Of a stretch of 64,000 nt of DNA, positions 34,186-46,212 are shown in pieces. The stretch is taken from NCBI GenBank assembly GCA_947044405.1, contig CAMRHE010000169.1, positions 2,976,501-3,040,500 of the forward strand. Direction: 5' to 3'. The DNA is from Leptodactylus fallax. Its lineage: Eukaryota > Chordata > Amphibia > Anura > Leptodactylidae. How positions within the stretch are numbered: the first letter of the stretch is position 1; the number at the start of each line of letters is the position of its first letter. A program made the translations under genes and the position numbers. The notes below the pieces were generated by a model. That model had not been told where the DNA came from. It did not search any database and was given only the letters and a program-made list of their open reading frames with translations.

Positions 34186-34506
34186 CTGGAAGACAAATAT
34201 CAAGCGGTTATAAGGAACTTACTTATGTTGTTTATAGTCTACAGATTAGGGAAATTTATTAAACATTTTATGTCAGATTTGGAGGTAAAACAATGGCAGG
34301 TTTTTGCGCAAGTCTGCTTCTGTCCAAAATTTGCTAATTTTTAATTTCCTGTGTCTTTCTCACCACTTTTCTCTAAAGTAAGTGGGATGTGGGCATGGCA
34401 TAGGGGGAGGATGTGGCCTCTTGTGGTCATGAAAACATACTATAATTTCCGCCAGAAAGTGGCAGTTCCTAACTAGTGTAGATTCGGTTTCTGGTATGTG
34501 CCTCTT

Positions 34507-34830
34507 AGGCTTGGCTGACATCATATTTTCACCATACTGTTCATACCTCCATTTTGAAAAACATATGCCAAAAACTGTATGCAAACAGATGCCAAATAAA
34601 GGGCATCAGTTTGAATTTGCTTTACATAGACTTCAATGATTAAAAAAAAAAAAAGTTTTACCCTTTTAGTCTACCACACTTTTCTGCCCTGCATAAAAAA
34701 GAGACATGTAGCTTTTTCATCATTGAAATGTATGTAAAACCGATGCACAGCATCCATTTGCATACTTTCTTTTTTTTTCAGAATTAGGGCATGAATTGTA
34801 TTGTAAGACATGATGTGAACCTAGCCTTAA
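34507..34830. repeat. MITE of the 'GGTTCACA' family
   Basis: Left TTAGGCTTGGCTGACATCAT, right ATGATGTGAACCTAGCCTTA; imperfect inverted ends. The arms also pair around CAAATAAAGGGCATCAG and GATGCACAGCATCCATTTGC. Confidence 0.6.
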
Positions 34831-37106
34831 TAAAATAGGCACCTCTCCCTCACTCATTTATCAAATGCCAGTCTTGATATTTGGCTTTGTGAAAAACAGC
34901 AACAGTCTGTTTGTTTTCACTGGTGGGGCTCCACTGAGAAAAAAGTGATTTAAAGGGTATCTGAGTTTTGTAAAAAGCTTAAATATGTGCAGGATCTTGA
35001 GGGTAGTCTGTTCTATAACTGTATAAGCCTTTATAAAAGATGTCCTATCAGTTTTTGTGTTGGCTGCAGCACAGTTTACATTTCTTTCTCAGGCCGGGGC
35101 AGGTACAATACAGAGCAGTCTGCCCCCTCCTTTATCCATTACCTATACTGTTCTGCCATACTGCCAGGAGTTACTGTACAATAGCAAACAAATAGAGAAA
35201 AGCCCAAGAGACCATAATATATTAGATCCAGGAAAACTGGATTGCAAATACAGGGCAAATACATACAGACAAGCAGGTAAAACACAAAAAAACTTATGAG
35301 CACAGTCAGTAAAGCTGCTTGCTGTTTGTGAATAATATCCCATCTATAATCACACAAGCAGCCACAAGTATATACACGTACATAAATTACTTTTTTCTTA
35401 CATTGTAAGCTGTGAGAGTTTCAGAATTTTCAGTCCTTTGCACAGAGTAACTATTTGCAGACACATATGTAAAAACTGAGGAGAATCAACCTCTCCCCAT
35501 TCCATTCACTGTGTAAAGATAGAAAAGAACCTCCCCTTTCAATCACTGTGATTCCGTCTTTCTTATCTATTATATGTATGGACAACTTTGCCTAACAACG
35601 GGGAGTGAAATGTAAATGTATATTGATGATTTATCCTAAGAATAGACCGATTAAAATTAGAAATTAGATAACCCTTTTAATGTACAACTTAATGAAGAAA
35701 CAGGATAAAACACGGTCATTGCAATATCTGGTTACGAAATTATATACCTCAATTACCAAGCTGGATATCATTGATGTACTAAATGAGCATTATTTTTATC
35801 ACATGAATTTGGAGTGCTGTGGTCTTTTACATTTATGGTACTACAGATTGAAGAATCCTATTACTGACACCCGATCTCTATAGGAGGTGTGCAGTACCAC
35901 CAACACTACCCACGGTCATTGCAATAGTTCATGCTCATTACATAGATTATAACCGATAAAAGTAAAGTTATAAACTACAATAAATGTTGTATGATAAAAG
36001 CAATATCACTGGAGTAATTGACTCTTAACAGAAACGCACATGCCCTATTAAAAGAGACTAAGTTATCTGAAAAGCTAGTGACTATTTACTGTTTTAGTTT
36101 ACAGGTACTCATACATCAATTTGGATTATTCCTATTAATTATTTCCTATCTATATGAAGCTGATTTGTTGTGCTGGTAGATTATACATTATATGTTTTCC
36201 AGATAATATTAATAAAATATTTCATTGCTATTATTAGTTAATTTATTCAATTGGCCAATTATTATATCAGTACGGTATTTATCATGAGTTTATGCATTCT
36301 CTTGGCCAATTCCCTGTCACATTATCCAGTTCTCCGAAAATGATTGGTTGCGAGTTTCATAAACTCTGAGTTTTGATATATAGCTGTAAACAATCTTTTT
36401 TCACCTTGTGGCTCTAATGGTTTACCAATTCAGCAGTATTATTTGGCATACTTACATTACTGGCTGCTATTTATTGTTACATTAATTTAAACTGTAGGCT
36501 TCACTATTCAATCTCACATAGTGGTCATCAGGTCTGAATCTTGAACATAACATATTATTAAGATTTGTATTCTTACATTCAATATTGGGAGTAAACTGAA
36601 GACTAATCTGATGTATTATTTATACATATTTATCCATTAATGTCATTCCCTTAAGTCCACAGCTTATATCAAAAATTGGCACTGAAAAAAATCAATACAT
36701 GTATCTTTTTAACCTCTTCCCATGCCACAATATTACTATCCTATGCACACATCAGCAGCAGACGTCAGCTGAATATTACATGACCTGCTGCAACGGTCAG
36801 GACGGGAGATCATTATGACACTGACCATTTACCTCTTTGGTGGTGCTGTCAACAGTAACTACAGTAAATTCCCCTCAAATACAGTAAACTATGGAACTGC
36901 TGTACTCTTTTGGAGCTTCTATTCGCCATTTGGGCTAAAAGGAGCCTGGATATGCCCCCATATTATGCTGCCTCTAGCCAGTATATCGTGATGGCAGATC
37001 CATTTTACTGGGTTTATAAGAGTTAGAATCCATTTTTAGAACAAACACAATCATTTATACAACAGAGTGAGCGTGTTTCTCAAGAAGCAGTACATTCAGC
37101 ACCTAC
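34831..37106. other. MCF2L2 intron, no gene seen
   Basis: About 2.3 kb of mostly AT-rich non-coding sequence. A few short ORFs but nothing with domain character. No repeat ends were resolved with confidence. Confidence 0.5.
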
Positions 37107-37256
37107 TTTCAATTTAGTCTGATGTTCTGTATGTGACAAGAGTAGCTCCTCTGTGCAGATTACATCATTGGGGAGCTCTGTCTCTGCCAAGCTGGTTCCA
37201 AATGTCTGTAAATTCTGGGCTGTAGTCTTCACAACCTGAGCAAAACTCTCAATGGC
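37107..37256 (-). CDS. MCF2L2: MCF2L2 exon D (spectrin-like region)
   Basis: A 150-nt exon, phase 0 at both ends, acceptor CTGAAACAG and donor GTAGGT. It encodes AIESFAQVVKTTAQNLQTFG, then SLAETELPNDVICTEELLLS. The human protein has TLKTTAQMLQTFGSCLATAELP. It is the first exon after the CRAL-TRIO domain. Confidence 0.95.
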
Positions 37257-37814
37257 CTGTTTCAGGGAATATATATCATAGCAAGATAGTTTATGTAAAA
37301 AGAACACAGATGCTATTTTAGCATATTTACAGTGCACATGCAATGACGCTCATTCCACCAGAGCTAAATAGCCCCAAATAGTTACATTTCCTCCACTCAT
37401 TCAGCAACTTTCTATTTGCCATATGTCTCACACATACTGTAATTGAACTCAAGAAGAAGCTTAGTTTAGCTGTATAGAACTGGCCATACGCAGGTCAGTT
37501 GAACCTACCAAGTCAACCAGTGATCTAAGTGTATGAAGACATTCCAACTCTCCTTTAAAGGAAGAAGTGGGGGGAGATCAGTATCACTGTATGGGCAGTA
37601 TGGGTTATATAGCCTTTACCAGTGATCCACCCTCTAATGTATGTACTTCTACTGTTTGTTGACCTTTTCTAATGACCAGTTTCACATACAGCTTTTATTT
37701 GCAATAATTGCCTGCACGATAACCTTTGAAGTATCTTACTACTGTTGCAGGAAGTTGGTGTGTATTATTGGATATGACTGGTGAGGAGTAGGAACAGTAC
37801 AGCCTACCTATGCT

Positions 37815-38430
37815 TTGTTAACAAATTTTGGCTCCTTTCAGAGAAATCCAAGGCTTAAATCCACTTTCTGGCCTTGCTTTATGCTCCCCTGTTTCTCTGT
37901 TGCCAGTAGAAATCTATACACCATTTCTAGGTATAAAGTGTATGAATGCTACTGACTGTGTGTACAGGTGGGCGGCTCATTGATAGGGGGAGGGTTACTT
38001 CAAATTGCTGTATCTCGGGCTTTATACCACCTAGGACAGTGGTTCTAGTGTCATTTTAAAGCTGAGATGCTTGGCTTTTATATGCCACCAATATTGTAGA
38101 TACTGTCAGGATTGAGAGCTGCATATACAGTGGACACCGCAACCTCTGTTCTATGTAGAAAGAAAATAAATATTTCAATTACCCCATACCCCCACTCCCC
38201 AAGCCCCAACTTCCTCCTGTATAGTGTTCTATATGGCAGCAAACATAACACATAGAAAGGCCTGCTCAGCAACTGATCAGAAGTAGGAAGTATGATATAA
38301 AATACATGTGGACTATTGCAAAAGTATATACTACTGCAATTGACTGATATTAATATTTTCACATAGAATGACATAGCAGTTCCTTTTTTTTTTTTTTTTT
38401 GCAGAAGTTTAGTTACACTTTAAGACTTTA
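37815..38430. repeat. Decayed foldback repeat, family of 56242-56960
   Basis: TTAACAAATTTTGGCTCCTT near 37817 matches TTAACAAATTTGGTCTCCTT near 56321, and the right end AGAAGTTTAGTTACACTTTA (38404-38423) is the inverse of the GTGTAACTAAACTTTTGG tip at 56246. An 18-base T run lies at about 38384-38400. Confidence 0.5.
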
Positions 38431-38815
38431 TGAGAAAGGGAAGTAAGTACAGTGCCTGCTACTGAAAAAAATTACAAATGTAACATGCTGATGTACAAAG
38501 AAGATGAAACGGCATTTTAGGAAGATGTGGGCAGAAAAGGGAGTTTATCTATGAGAATTATGGGATGTGGGAACATTTCACTGCAAATACATACTTTGAT
38601 GTAAGAAGACAGCAAAAAAAAAACATAGGACTGCTATGCCTATTCTTAGTAAGACCAATCTCACAAAAAGGCCATTCTCCCTTCTTTAATAAGCTATAAT
38701 TGTAAGCCACCATATCTGTAGTCACAGCAAGAACAAAACCCCTCCTTTTGGGGTCACAGAAAGACTTCTCCCCTAGTCACTATTCCTTATCAGTGGTCAC
38801 ACCAAGCCTAATCCA
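38431..38815. other. MCF2L2 intron, no gene seen
   Basis: Non-coding intron with an A run near 38612; nothing recognised. Confidence 0.45.
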
Positions 38816-39450
38816 GCTTCATTTAACATCTATTGGATTATTTCAACAGGTGATGACAATATTTTACTCACCCATCCCCATTACAGCATTTGTCCACTGC
38901 ATATTTGGCTCTAGCATGCAGTAGGAGGATGGAGCCAAAAAGCAGGCAGCTCTGGGCGGCAGGGGCAGTGAGTAGAGCCTGTTACTCATTGCAATAATCC
39001 AATAAGTAGTGGCCTACTGTGTTACTGTGTGGAAATCAGGAAAGGGGACATTATACTGTGTAGGTGGGGGTCAAAAGGGTCACAATATACTGTGTGTGGG
39101 CCAGCAAAAAGGGAATTATAGCATGGATGCCATTTTTTAGAATTTTATACTGTGTGGGGGCAAGTAAAGGGAGTAATATGCTGTGTGGACCCATAAAGGG
39201 GACATTATATTGTGTGGGGGCCTGAAAATGGGACATTATACTGTGTGGGAACATATAGGGGCATTATAATGTGTGGGGTCCAGTAAAGGGGGCATTCTAC
39301 TGTTTGGAACTTTACAACATAGGGAGCCTTTATTTTACCTAACAGGATAGCACAGCATACTACACTATTTTGTCCAGATTTGTGACCTGTAAATAGGGGG
39401 CAGTTCCTGGAAAGAGGGGCATAGCCTAAAATTTTCATTGTTGGACTCCC
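38816..39450. repeat. Repeat containing a 31-bp minisatellite
   Basis: From about 39030 to 39310 the words GGGACATTATACTGTGTGGG recur at about 31-bp spacing (GGGACATT at 39199 and 39230). The sequence before the array, TATTTTACTCACCCATCCCC at about 38862, also occurs next to the inverted array at about 53292. The array was therefore carried by a dispersed element. Confidence 0.6.
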
Positions 39451-40030
39451 CAGACACAACTTTGAGATGATTTTCTATAGTTACCATGCTGACAATGTTT
39501 TGTCCAAACCCGATATACGTAAAATTATTTATTAATTATTTTTTAAATTAATTGCAAGTTTTATATGCTGAGGGCCAGATAAGATGGTATTCCCCTCTAT
39601 GGTTTACATAGATTACATGATTGCTGGATATCCTCATAATGCAGCTCTGTGACTATAACATTTATGGCCAATCTTACATCAGTGTTTGATGACTGTTAAA
39701 GTCCAGTCATTAAAGGGGTCATCCAGATTCCAACAATTATCTGCAACATCCACTGCAATGCTAAATACTCACTGATCCCTTGTGTAGCCTTTTCTTGGCT
39801 TTACTTTACTTAACACTCCTTGTATTAATGTTATTTACATGCAGTAAAACTGTGAAAAAACTACATTTCCTATGATGCACCTCCCTGCTCCCTGCATTTC
39901 CCAATGAAATCACAGGTAATAAATCACTCCCACATCTGAGGTGACATGATGCTGTGATGTTTCGTTTGGAAGCTCACTCCCCCCTCTGAGCAGCAAACGC
40001 AGAGTGGGAGAGCAGGCAGATGCATCATGG
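39451..40030. other. MCF2L2 intron, no gene seen
   Basis: Non-coding sequence up to the inferred left end of the DIRS element. Confidence 0.45.
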
Positions 40031-40194
40031 GAAATATAGTTTTCTTGCTTACTTCATTGGGAGACACTACACCAGGTGTCGGCAACCCCTGGCACGTGAG
40101 CCAAGAGCGGCACGCGAGGCATATTTCCCTGGCACGGCGACCCGAGTCCTCACCCAGCAGTTTCGATCGGACCAAACACGGCCGAAACTAAACT

Positions 40195-40585
40195 GCTGTT
40201 ATTATACTCAGGGGTCTCTTCAGACCCTCGAGTATAATAAGCGGAGCCTCAGGAGAAGTGATGAAACATAAAAAAAAACAATGTACTCACCTTTCCTGTG
40301 ATCCGCAGCTGCTGTCTGCTCTTCGGGCACTACTGTCTGACATAAGAGACCGCTGACAGTACCTCTGGGGTCACGTCCGACATCATTATGCATATGACAC
40401 GACGTGACCCCTGAGAACCAATCAGCGGTCGCTAACTTCAGGCAGAAGCGCCCGAAGAGAACAGAGAGGCTGCGGAGGGCAGGAAAAGGTGAGTACGTTG
40501 TTTTTTTTATGTTTGTCACCTCTCTTGGCCCTCCGCTTATTATACTCTGGGGTCTGAAGAGACCCCACAGTATAATTATAGCTAG
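40195..40585. repeat. Nested palindrome with hairpin tips
   Basis: Each end is itself a hairpin (ATTATACTCAGGGGTCTC then AGACCCTCGAGTATAAT; TATACTCTGGGGTCTG then AGAGACCCCACAGTATA). The arms GCGGAG...GTGATGAAACATAAAA and GGTGAGTACGTTG...CTCCGC pair across the element, and the core GGGGTCACGTCC / GACGTGACCCC pairs again around 40390. Relatives occur at 50691-50935 and 59835-60185. Confidence 0.75.
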
Positions 40586-40609
40586 TGAGTGGCGACAATT
40601 ATAAAAGTT

Positions 40610-41265
40610 AGAATGTTATACCGTGTGCAGGGGCTGCTATGAGACATAATACGGTGTGCAGGGACCACTATGGGACATAATACCGTGTGCAGGGGCCGCT
40701 ATGGGACATAATATCGTGTGCAGGGGCTACTATGGGACATAATACCGTGTGCAGGGGCCACTATGGGACATAATACAATGTGCAGGGGCCGCTATGGGAC
40801 ATAATACGGTGTGAGGGGCTGCTATGGGACATAATACAGTGTGCAGGGGCCGCTATGGGACATAATACGGTCTGCAGGGGCCACTATGGGACATAATATG
40901 GTGTGCAGGGGCCGCTATGGGACATAATACCGTGTGCAGGGGCCACTATGGGACATAATATCGTGTGCAGGGGCTACTATAGGACATAATACCGTGTGCA
41001 GGGGCCGCTATGGGACATAATACAATGTGCAGGGGCCGCTATGGGACATAATACGGTGTGTAGGGGCTGCTATGGGACATAATACAGTGTGCAGGGGCCG
41101 CTATGGGACATAATACGGTCTGCAGGGGCCGCTATGGGACATAATATGGTGTGCAGGGGCCGCTATGGGACATAAAAGAGTGTGCAGCGGCCACTATGGG
41201 ACATAATATGATGTGCAGGGGCTACTATGGGGCATAATACGGTATGCAGGGGCGGCACCATGTGA
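40610..41265. repeat. 31-bp minisatellite, about 21 units
   Basis: Tandem unit GGGACATAATACGGTGTGCA plus GGGGCCGCTAT, with GGGACATA spaced exactly 31 bp in most places (for example 40703, 40734). Units differ by a few substitutions. Confidence 0.9.
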
Positions 41266-41884
41266 ACGCAGATTTACATCAAGCTAAAAGTTCCAGTGGC
41301 CTAAGAATATAGCTGCATCCAGATACATAGTGTATTTCCACCATAAGGCTCCTGCCATACGGTGCTCCTGGACACATACATTTACCACTAACTGGCGGCT
41401 GTACATGGACTTTCATTGCTTCTAATCGGAAAGTACAGGAGCGTCCCAGGAAATAGCAGTAAACGCATGTGTCCTAAAGCATCTGGTGGCAGCACTTCTG
41501 TATTATGATTTGTGGTATATGACTTTAGTTTAGGGGTCGTCAGTCTTACAATTATTGACCAGCACTCCGAGTACCTCATCTTTGATTTTTTAATTAAAAT
41601 CGGCACGCCGAACAAAAAAGGTAGCCTACCCCTGCACTACACTATGGGTATAGACCTGGTCACTAGGAGGCTGACAGCAGGAATATTAAAAGATGTCAGC
41701 TCCTCCTCCAGACTATACCCTGTCCACAGACACTATGCTAGTCAGTTTTAACCTAGTGTCTGTAGGAGGCACTCTAGCCTCTCTAGTCGTACCCCCCTGC
41801 GGGCGCTGTGCTCCACAAAAGAGTGCCTCGCCGGTCACCCAGTCTCACTCCTCGCTGCATAGGTGGCTGGAATGCCGGTGACCT

Positions 41885-44000
41885 CACTCCCACACCCTTG
41901 CTGCACCTGAAGATGCCAGATAGGTGAGTGTGAGAAAATAGATGAATATAAACCCCTCCTCCCCCCCAGTCCTCCTAAGCCCCCCGGGGTAGTTTCTCAA
42001 AGGCCCCAACCCTTCTGACCATTTTCCATTCATGGGTGCCTTTTCCTGGGGCCTTTGGAGCTGGAGCAAATAAGCCTCCTTTTTACTTGCTGGCACTGCA
42101 GCCTTGTTTTTCCACAGGGGTGCCTTCTCTGCAGGGTTTCCTAGCTTTTTTCTCCAGGGGCCCATATTCAGGCCCCCGACTTCTTCTTTCAGCTCCCATT
42201 GTCCGCACCAGGGGTGCTTCACCGTCGGCAACGGCATCTACTCAAGTCCCAAGCCTCTCTGGTAACTAGGCCTCAACTAGGCTTGCCCCTCTTCCGGGCT
42301 TCCTGGGCTCCTAGCTCCCTCCAGCCCCTCTGATTGGCTTATGGGAGGTCCCTTCTTCCCTGTCCTATCCTGTGGATGCAAGAAAAGGAGTTTCTCCCCC
42401 CCTCCCTTTTTGCGATCTTCCATTTTATCTTCTTCTCAGCAGTTTCCTGCAGCCTGTGGCTTCAACAGGACTTTTCAGGGGGCACCTCACCTGGGATTCC
42501 TCTCCGTACAGTCTCTATACAGCAGGCGGTGATAGGACCTCTCCCACTGGTCTGGTAGGCTAACTGCCTGGGTTACCTCCCTTTGTTTTTCTTGGGCCCC
42601 TACCAGCATGTCCTCCTGCGATGAGCTACCTGCCTCCTGGCCTCTTCCGGCGCTGCCATGATCTTTATGTGCACGCGCTGTAATAAAAAGTTGCCATGTG
42701 GTCAGCCTGAGCCCATCTGTTCTCTCTCCTTTCGCTGTAGCGAGCTCAGGACTCTCCCGGCCCCTCTCCGGCGGTCAGTCCCCCAGATTGGGCGGCTGCC
42801 CTTACCCGGGCCATTGCCATCCTTGCCAGACTTAGTCGGTCTGTGGTGGAAACTCTGGAATGGCTGCCTGTCCAGATTGCTGTCCAGTCAGTGTATTGTA
42901 GGGCACCCTCATCACTCCTGTTACAGCTCCAGGAACCATTCTCGTTCTTGATATCTTCCTACTGGTCAATGTCCATCCCCCCCTTCCTCTGGGCATTCCC
43001 AGGATAGGGCCACAGCTCACGGCTACATCTTGACAGGCGAAACCTAGTCTCCCCCATTCACGGTCTGTTTCTATTGGGGACACCTCTGACTCTGACCCGG
43101 AGCATCAACTAAGAGCATCTATATCCGCTGCTACAGGAGTTCATCCGTGCGTCAGAGATACTCTGCAGATCTCAGAGGACCCGCACCCTACTACTCAAGA
43201 GGATATATCCAACAGTCACCGCCCTCCTCTGGTCTCCAACCTTGGGGTGTTTAACCATATCTTGAAGGAACAATAGCTTCACCAGGACTGTCCCGTGCCT
43301 TTTTCTGGAAGTCGGATGTATTTTTCCAGACAAGTGTGTCTCCAAGTGGTCAGAGTCTCCCGCAGCGGACCCCGCACTAGCTTGGCTCTCCCAGGCTACT
43401 ATTCTGCCTTTAGCGGACTCCACCTCCATCAGCAATCCCTCGGAGAGAGAGTGGACACTCTCCCCCCACTCGAGATGCCAAGGTGGCCTTCGTAGCAGCT
43501 GGCTCCTCTCTGCAGCCTTCCTTTGTTGCTTCTTCGGTCAGCAAGGCCTGCATTTCCTGGGCCAAACACCTCCATAAGAGTCTCTCCAGTGATGCCCCCC
43601 TCTGGACAACCAGCTGCTCATATCTCAAATCCTGAGCACTTCCAGTACATGTGTGATGCTTCCCTAGAAGCAGCTTGCTGTTCTGTCAAGACGGCTGCCA
43701 AAGCTGTGGCAATCCGCTGTGCTGTTTGGATTTGTTCATGGAACTCTGAATCCGCCTCTTAGAAGGCGGTTGAGGCCCATCCCTTCTCTCAGGACTAACA
43801 TGGATGGCTTTTTGGTAAGACCTAGACAAACTCATCTCTGAGACTACAGGAGGAAGAAGTTGGCCCAGGGACGTCCTAGCGCCAGCCACCCTCCTCCAGC
43901 CGCTCTCAGCGTTTTCCCTCTTTTTGTGGCTTCACCTTCTCTCTAGCACAGAAAAGTCCCACACCAGGCCTTCCTCTTCCAAGCCCTCCTCTGCATGAGA
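41885..44000 (+). pseudogene. Probable DIRS GAG-region remnant
   Basis: GC-rich, C/T-biased sequence in the position where DIRS elements carry their first ORF. All frames are broken, and I recognise no domain. The call rests on position between the left repeat and the RT remnant. Confidence 0.4.
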
Positions 44001-44056
44001 TCTTCCCGAAGAGTCTCGAGTGGGGGGACAACTGCTCTCCTTCCTGGAGATCTGGC

Positions 44057-44820
44057 TTGCCAGGGTCAACTACTCCTGGGTCCGAGAGGTGGTGTCAACC
44101 CAGTACTCCATCAAGGTCTCCGTTCCAAATGGAAGTATTTTATCGCCCACTTTGGCTTTTTCCCCTGCTCAAGCGGCCGCCTTTCTTCAGGCCGTCTCTC
44201 TTCACTCTTCAGCAGCAGGGTGTCATTGTCCCCGTTACCACTTCAGAGTGTTTCCGGGGTTTCTATTCTTACCTGTTCACAGTTCCCAAGAAGGACGACT
44301 CTCTTTGCCCCATCCAGGACCTGAAGAGGCTCAACGGGTTTGTCCATATCTGCAGGTTCCGCACAGAGCTCCTGCGGTCCATGGGGGCATCCCTGGAGAC
44401 TGGCGACTTCCTGTCATCCATCAACTCCCGTGATGCTCACCTCCCTGAGTTTTTACCAAGTGATGGCATCCCTCCTGGCCATTCTCCATTCCAGAGGAGA
44501 TGCTGTGATCCCGTTCTTGGACGACCTACTGGTGCAAGCTCCCTCCAGGATGGACATTCTGACCAGCTTTGAATCATGTTGGACCTCCTTCGCCGATTTG
44601 ACTGGCTCATCAGCGAGGAAAAGTCTGCCTGTTTCTCCTTCTCTCTGGATTCGCTGAGTTTCTTTGATGGCTCTCCTCCCCAGGAAACTTTCAGGGGAAC
44701 TCCTTCTTCCCCTGAGCGCATGGTTGCTTCTCCAGTTGTGCTCCTGGTTGGGCAGTCCTGCTGTAGACCTCTTTGCAACCTGCTTGAACGACAAGCTCCC
44801 GCTATGTGGCCCTTGTAATT
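44057..44820 (+). pseudogene. DIRS reverse transcriptase/RNase H remnant
   Basis: Frame at 44180-44450 reads QQQGVIVPVTTSECFRGFYS, YLFTVPKKDDSLCPIQDLKR and LETGDFLSSINSRDAHL, the DIRS-type RT start with fingers and motif A; the motif A Asp appears as Asn (SIN for the usual SID). After a frame change, VIPFLDDLLVQAPS (about 44507-44548) is motif C with its DD pair. Further on, LGSPAVDLFATCLNDKLPL (about 44748-44805) matches the RNase H-side WG-P-VDLFATR-N motif of DIRS elements. Several frameshifts make it non-functional. Confidence 0.75.
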
Positions 44821-45479
44821 TCATGGTTGGACTTCTGCCTTCTGTATCTGTTCTCTCCTCTTCCTCTTCTTCCTCGGGTTTTCAAGAAACTCAAGACCAA
44901 GGGGGGTTCCAGCCAACTTCGCAGTCCCAGATTGGCCCCCGCCAGGCCCAGTATGCAGAGCTCATGTTCCTGCTGGTGAACACTACTTATCCCCTTCCTC
45001 TGCTAGTCGCCCTTCTGTCTCAAGAACTGCTTTTCCACCTTTCCTCAGCTGTGTTTACCAGCGTTGCCGTTGAAGTTGAGGTCCTGAGGTTTTTCAGAGC
45101 CTGTTGTCCAGGCCATGCTCAAGGCCTGAAAACCTAAGTCTGCGCAGAGCTTTCATTGCATGTGGTAGGCCTACGTACGGTGGTGTGAGGGCAATGACTT
45201 CTACCCGCTCTCCTTCTCTCCTCCCTGCATCCTGGATTTTCTCCAGTCCAATCTGGACCAAGGTCTTGGTCTTGCTTCTCTTAAGGGGCAGGTTTTCTGC
45301 CCTTTCCATTCTCTTTCAGAAGTCCCTGGCCTCAGGTGAAGACCTTCCTGCAGGGAGTGGCACACTCTGCACCTCCCTATCATCCTTTCGGGGAAACATG
45401 AGATCTTAATCTCGTCCTTGAAGTGCTTCAGACTCCCTTTTTGAGCTTTTGGTGAGATCTCTCTTCGCTTCTGTCCTGG

Positions 45480-45880
45480 ACCATATCCTTCCTGGTGGCT
45501 ATCTCTTCCATCCACAGGAACTCCGGTTTGGCTTCCCTGTCCCGGACCCTCTCTTTCTTTCTGTTTCTCCACAAGAACAGGTTGTCCTTCGTCCACCACC
45601 TTCTTTTCTACTCCGGTGGTTTCTTCCTTTCACATTATCGAGGATATCATCTTACTTTTTCTGTCCGGACCCCAAGCACCCGAATAAGAGATCTCTTCCT
45701 TGCCCAGATTGGGCAATCTGGGTCTATTTGTCTCTATGTGACCTCTTCTTTCGTTAAGACGCCTTGTCGTTCTCACCAGGGCCTGGCTGTTTCCAAGATT
45801 ACCATCTCCTAATAGATTTGGTCTGCTATCGGGGAGGTCTATCTGCTCAAGGATTGGCCGTAGCCTCTCCATGTGACAGA
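45480..45880 (+). pseudogene. DIRS tyrosine recombinase remnant
   Basis: The frame from about 45480 reads LVAISSIHRNSGLASLSRTL, then FFLFLHKNRLSFVHHLLF and ITFSVRTPS-like segments. This follows the DIRS YR layout (LVAISSARRVSEL, then a VVLRxxPxFLPK-like stretch). The SARRVSEL arginine motif is degraded to SSIHRNSGL. Assigned by resemblance and by its position 3' of the RT. Confidence 0.55.
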
Positions 45881-46212
45881 TGTATTTTTGTACTCACCTT
45901 AAAATCCTTTTCTCGTTGTATTCATTGGGACACACAGATCACACCTTTGTTTTCTTGTTGTTCCTGCCCCCGGCTGTTTTGGGTCATTCTCAGGTTCAGG
46001 AGATGGTGGTGCTTGTTGGTTCTGTGTTTCTTTTTTGGTAATTTGTGTCTCTCTCCTAGTTCTGTGGTACAAACTGACTAGCACAGCGTCTGTGGTAAGG
46101 GTATAACCTGGAGATCTTTTGATATTCCTATTTTCAGCCTCCTTGTGGCCAGGTCTATACCCATGTTGCTGTGTCCGCCAATGAATAAAATGAGAAAAGG
46201 ATTTCACGGTGA

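Larger units (their letters stand above)
40073..41634. mobile_element. Non-autonomous hAT element nested in the DIRS left end
   Basis: 1,562 bp. Ends CAGGTGTCGGCAACC and, inverted at the right, CAGGGGTAGGCTACC. The flanks are identical 8-bp duplications CACTACAC (40065-40072 and 41635-41642), which define a hAT-type insertion. The interior holds a palindrome of about 400 bp (40195-40585) and a 31-bp minisatellite (40610-41265). No transposase. Confidence 0.88.
40031..46212 (+). mobile_element. Decayed DIRS-type retrotransposon (tyrosine-recombinase class)
   Basis: The left end (about 40031-40072 joined across the nested hAT to 41635-41773) is an inverted copy of the right end (about 46050-46212). 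For example, ATGGGTATAGACCTGGTCAC at 41643 is mirrored by GGCCAGGTCTATACCCAT at 46148-46165. The outer end sequence also reappears in direct orientation at about 45888-45925 (TTGTACTCACCTTAAAATCC, then TATTCATTGGGACACAC), as expected for the internal complementary region of DIRS elements. Between these lie remnants of RT, RNase H and a YR-like region, in the right order. GC-rich composition contrasts with the host intron. Confidence 0.75.

Noticed and set aside
39051..39254. - strand ORF with PTQYN repeats
   Set aside because: Translation of the minisatellite at 39030-39310; no independent support.
40610..41265. Tandem array considered as a CRISPR-like array
   Set aside because: There are no unique spacers between repeats, the unit is 31 bp with scattered substitutions, and the context is a vertebrate intron; it is a minisatellite.
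42334..42951. Several overlapping + strand ORFs of 60-100 codons
   Set aside because: GC-rich remnants of the DIRS element; frames overlap and none shows a recognisable domain.
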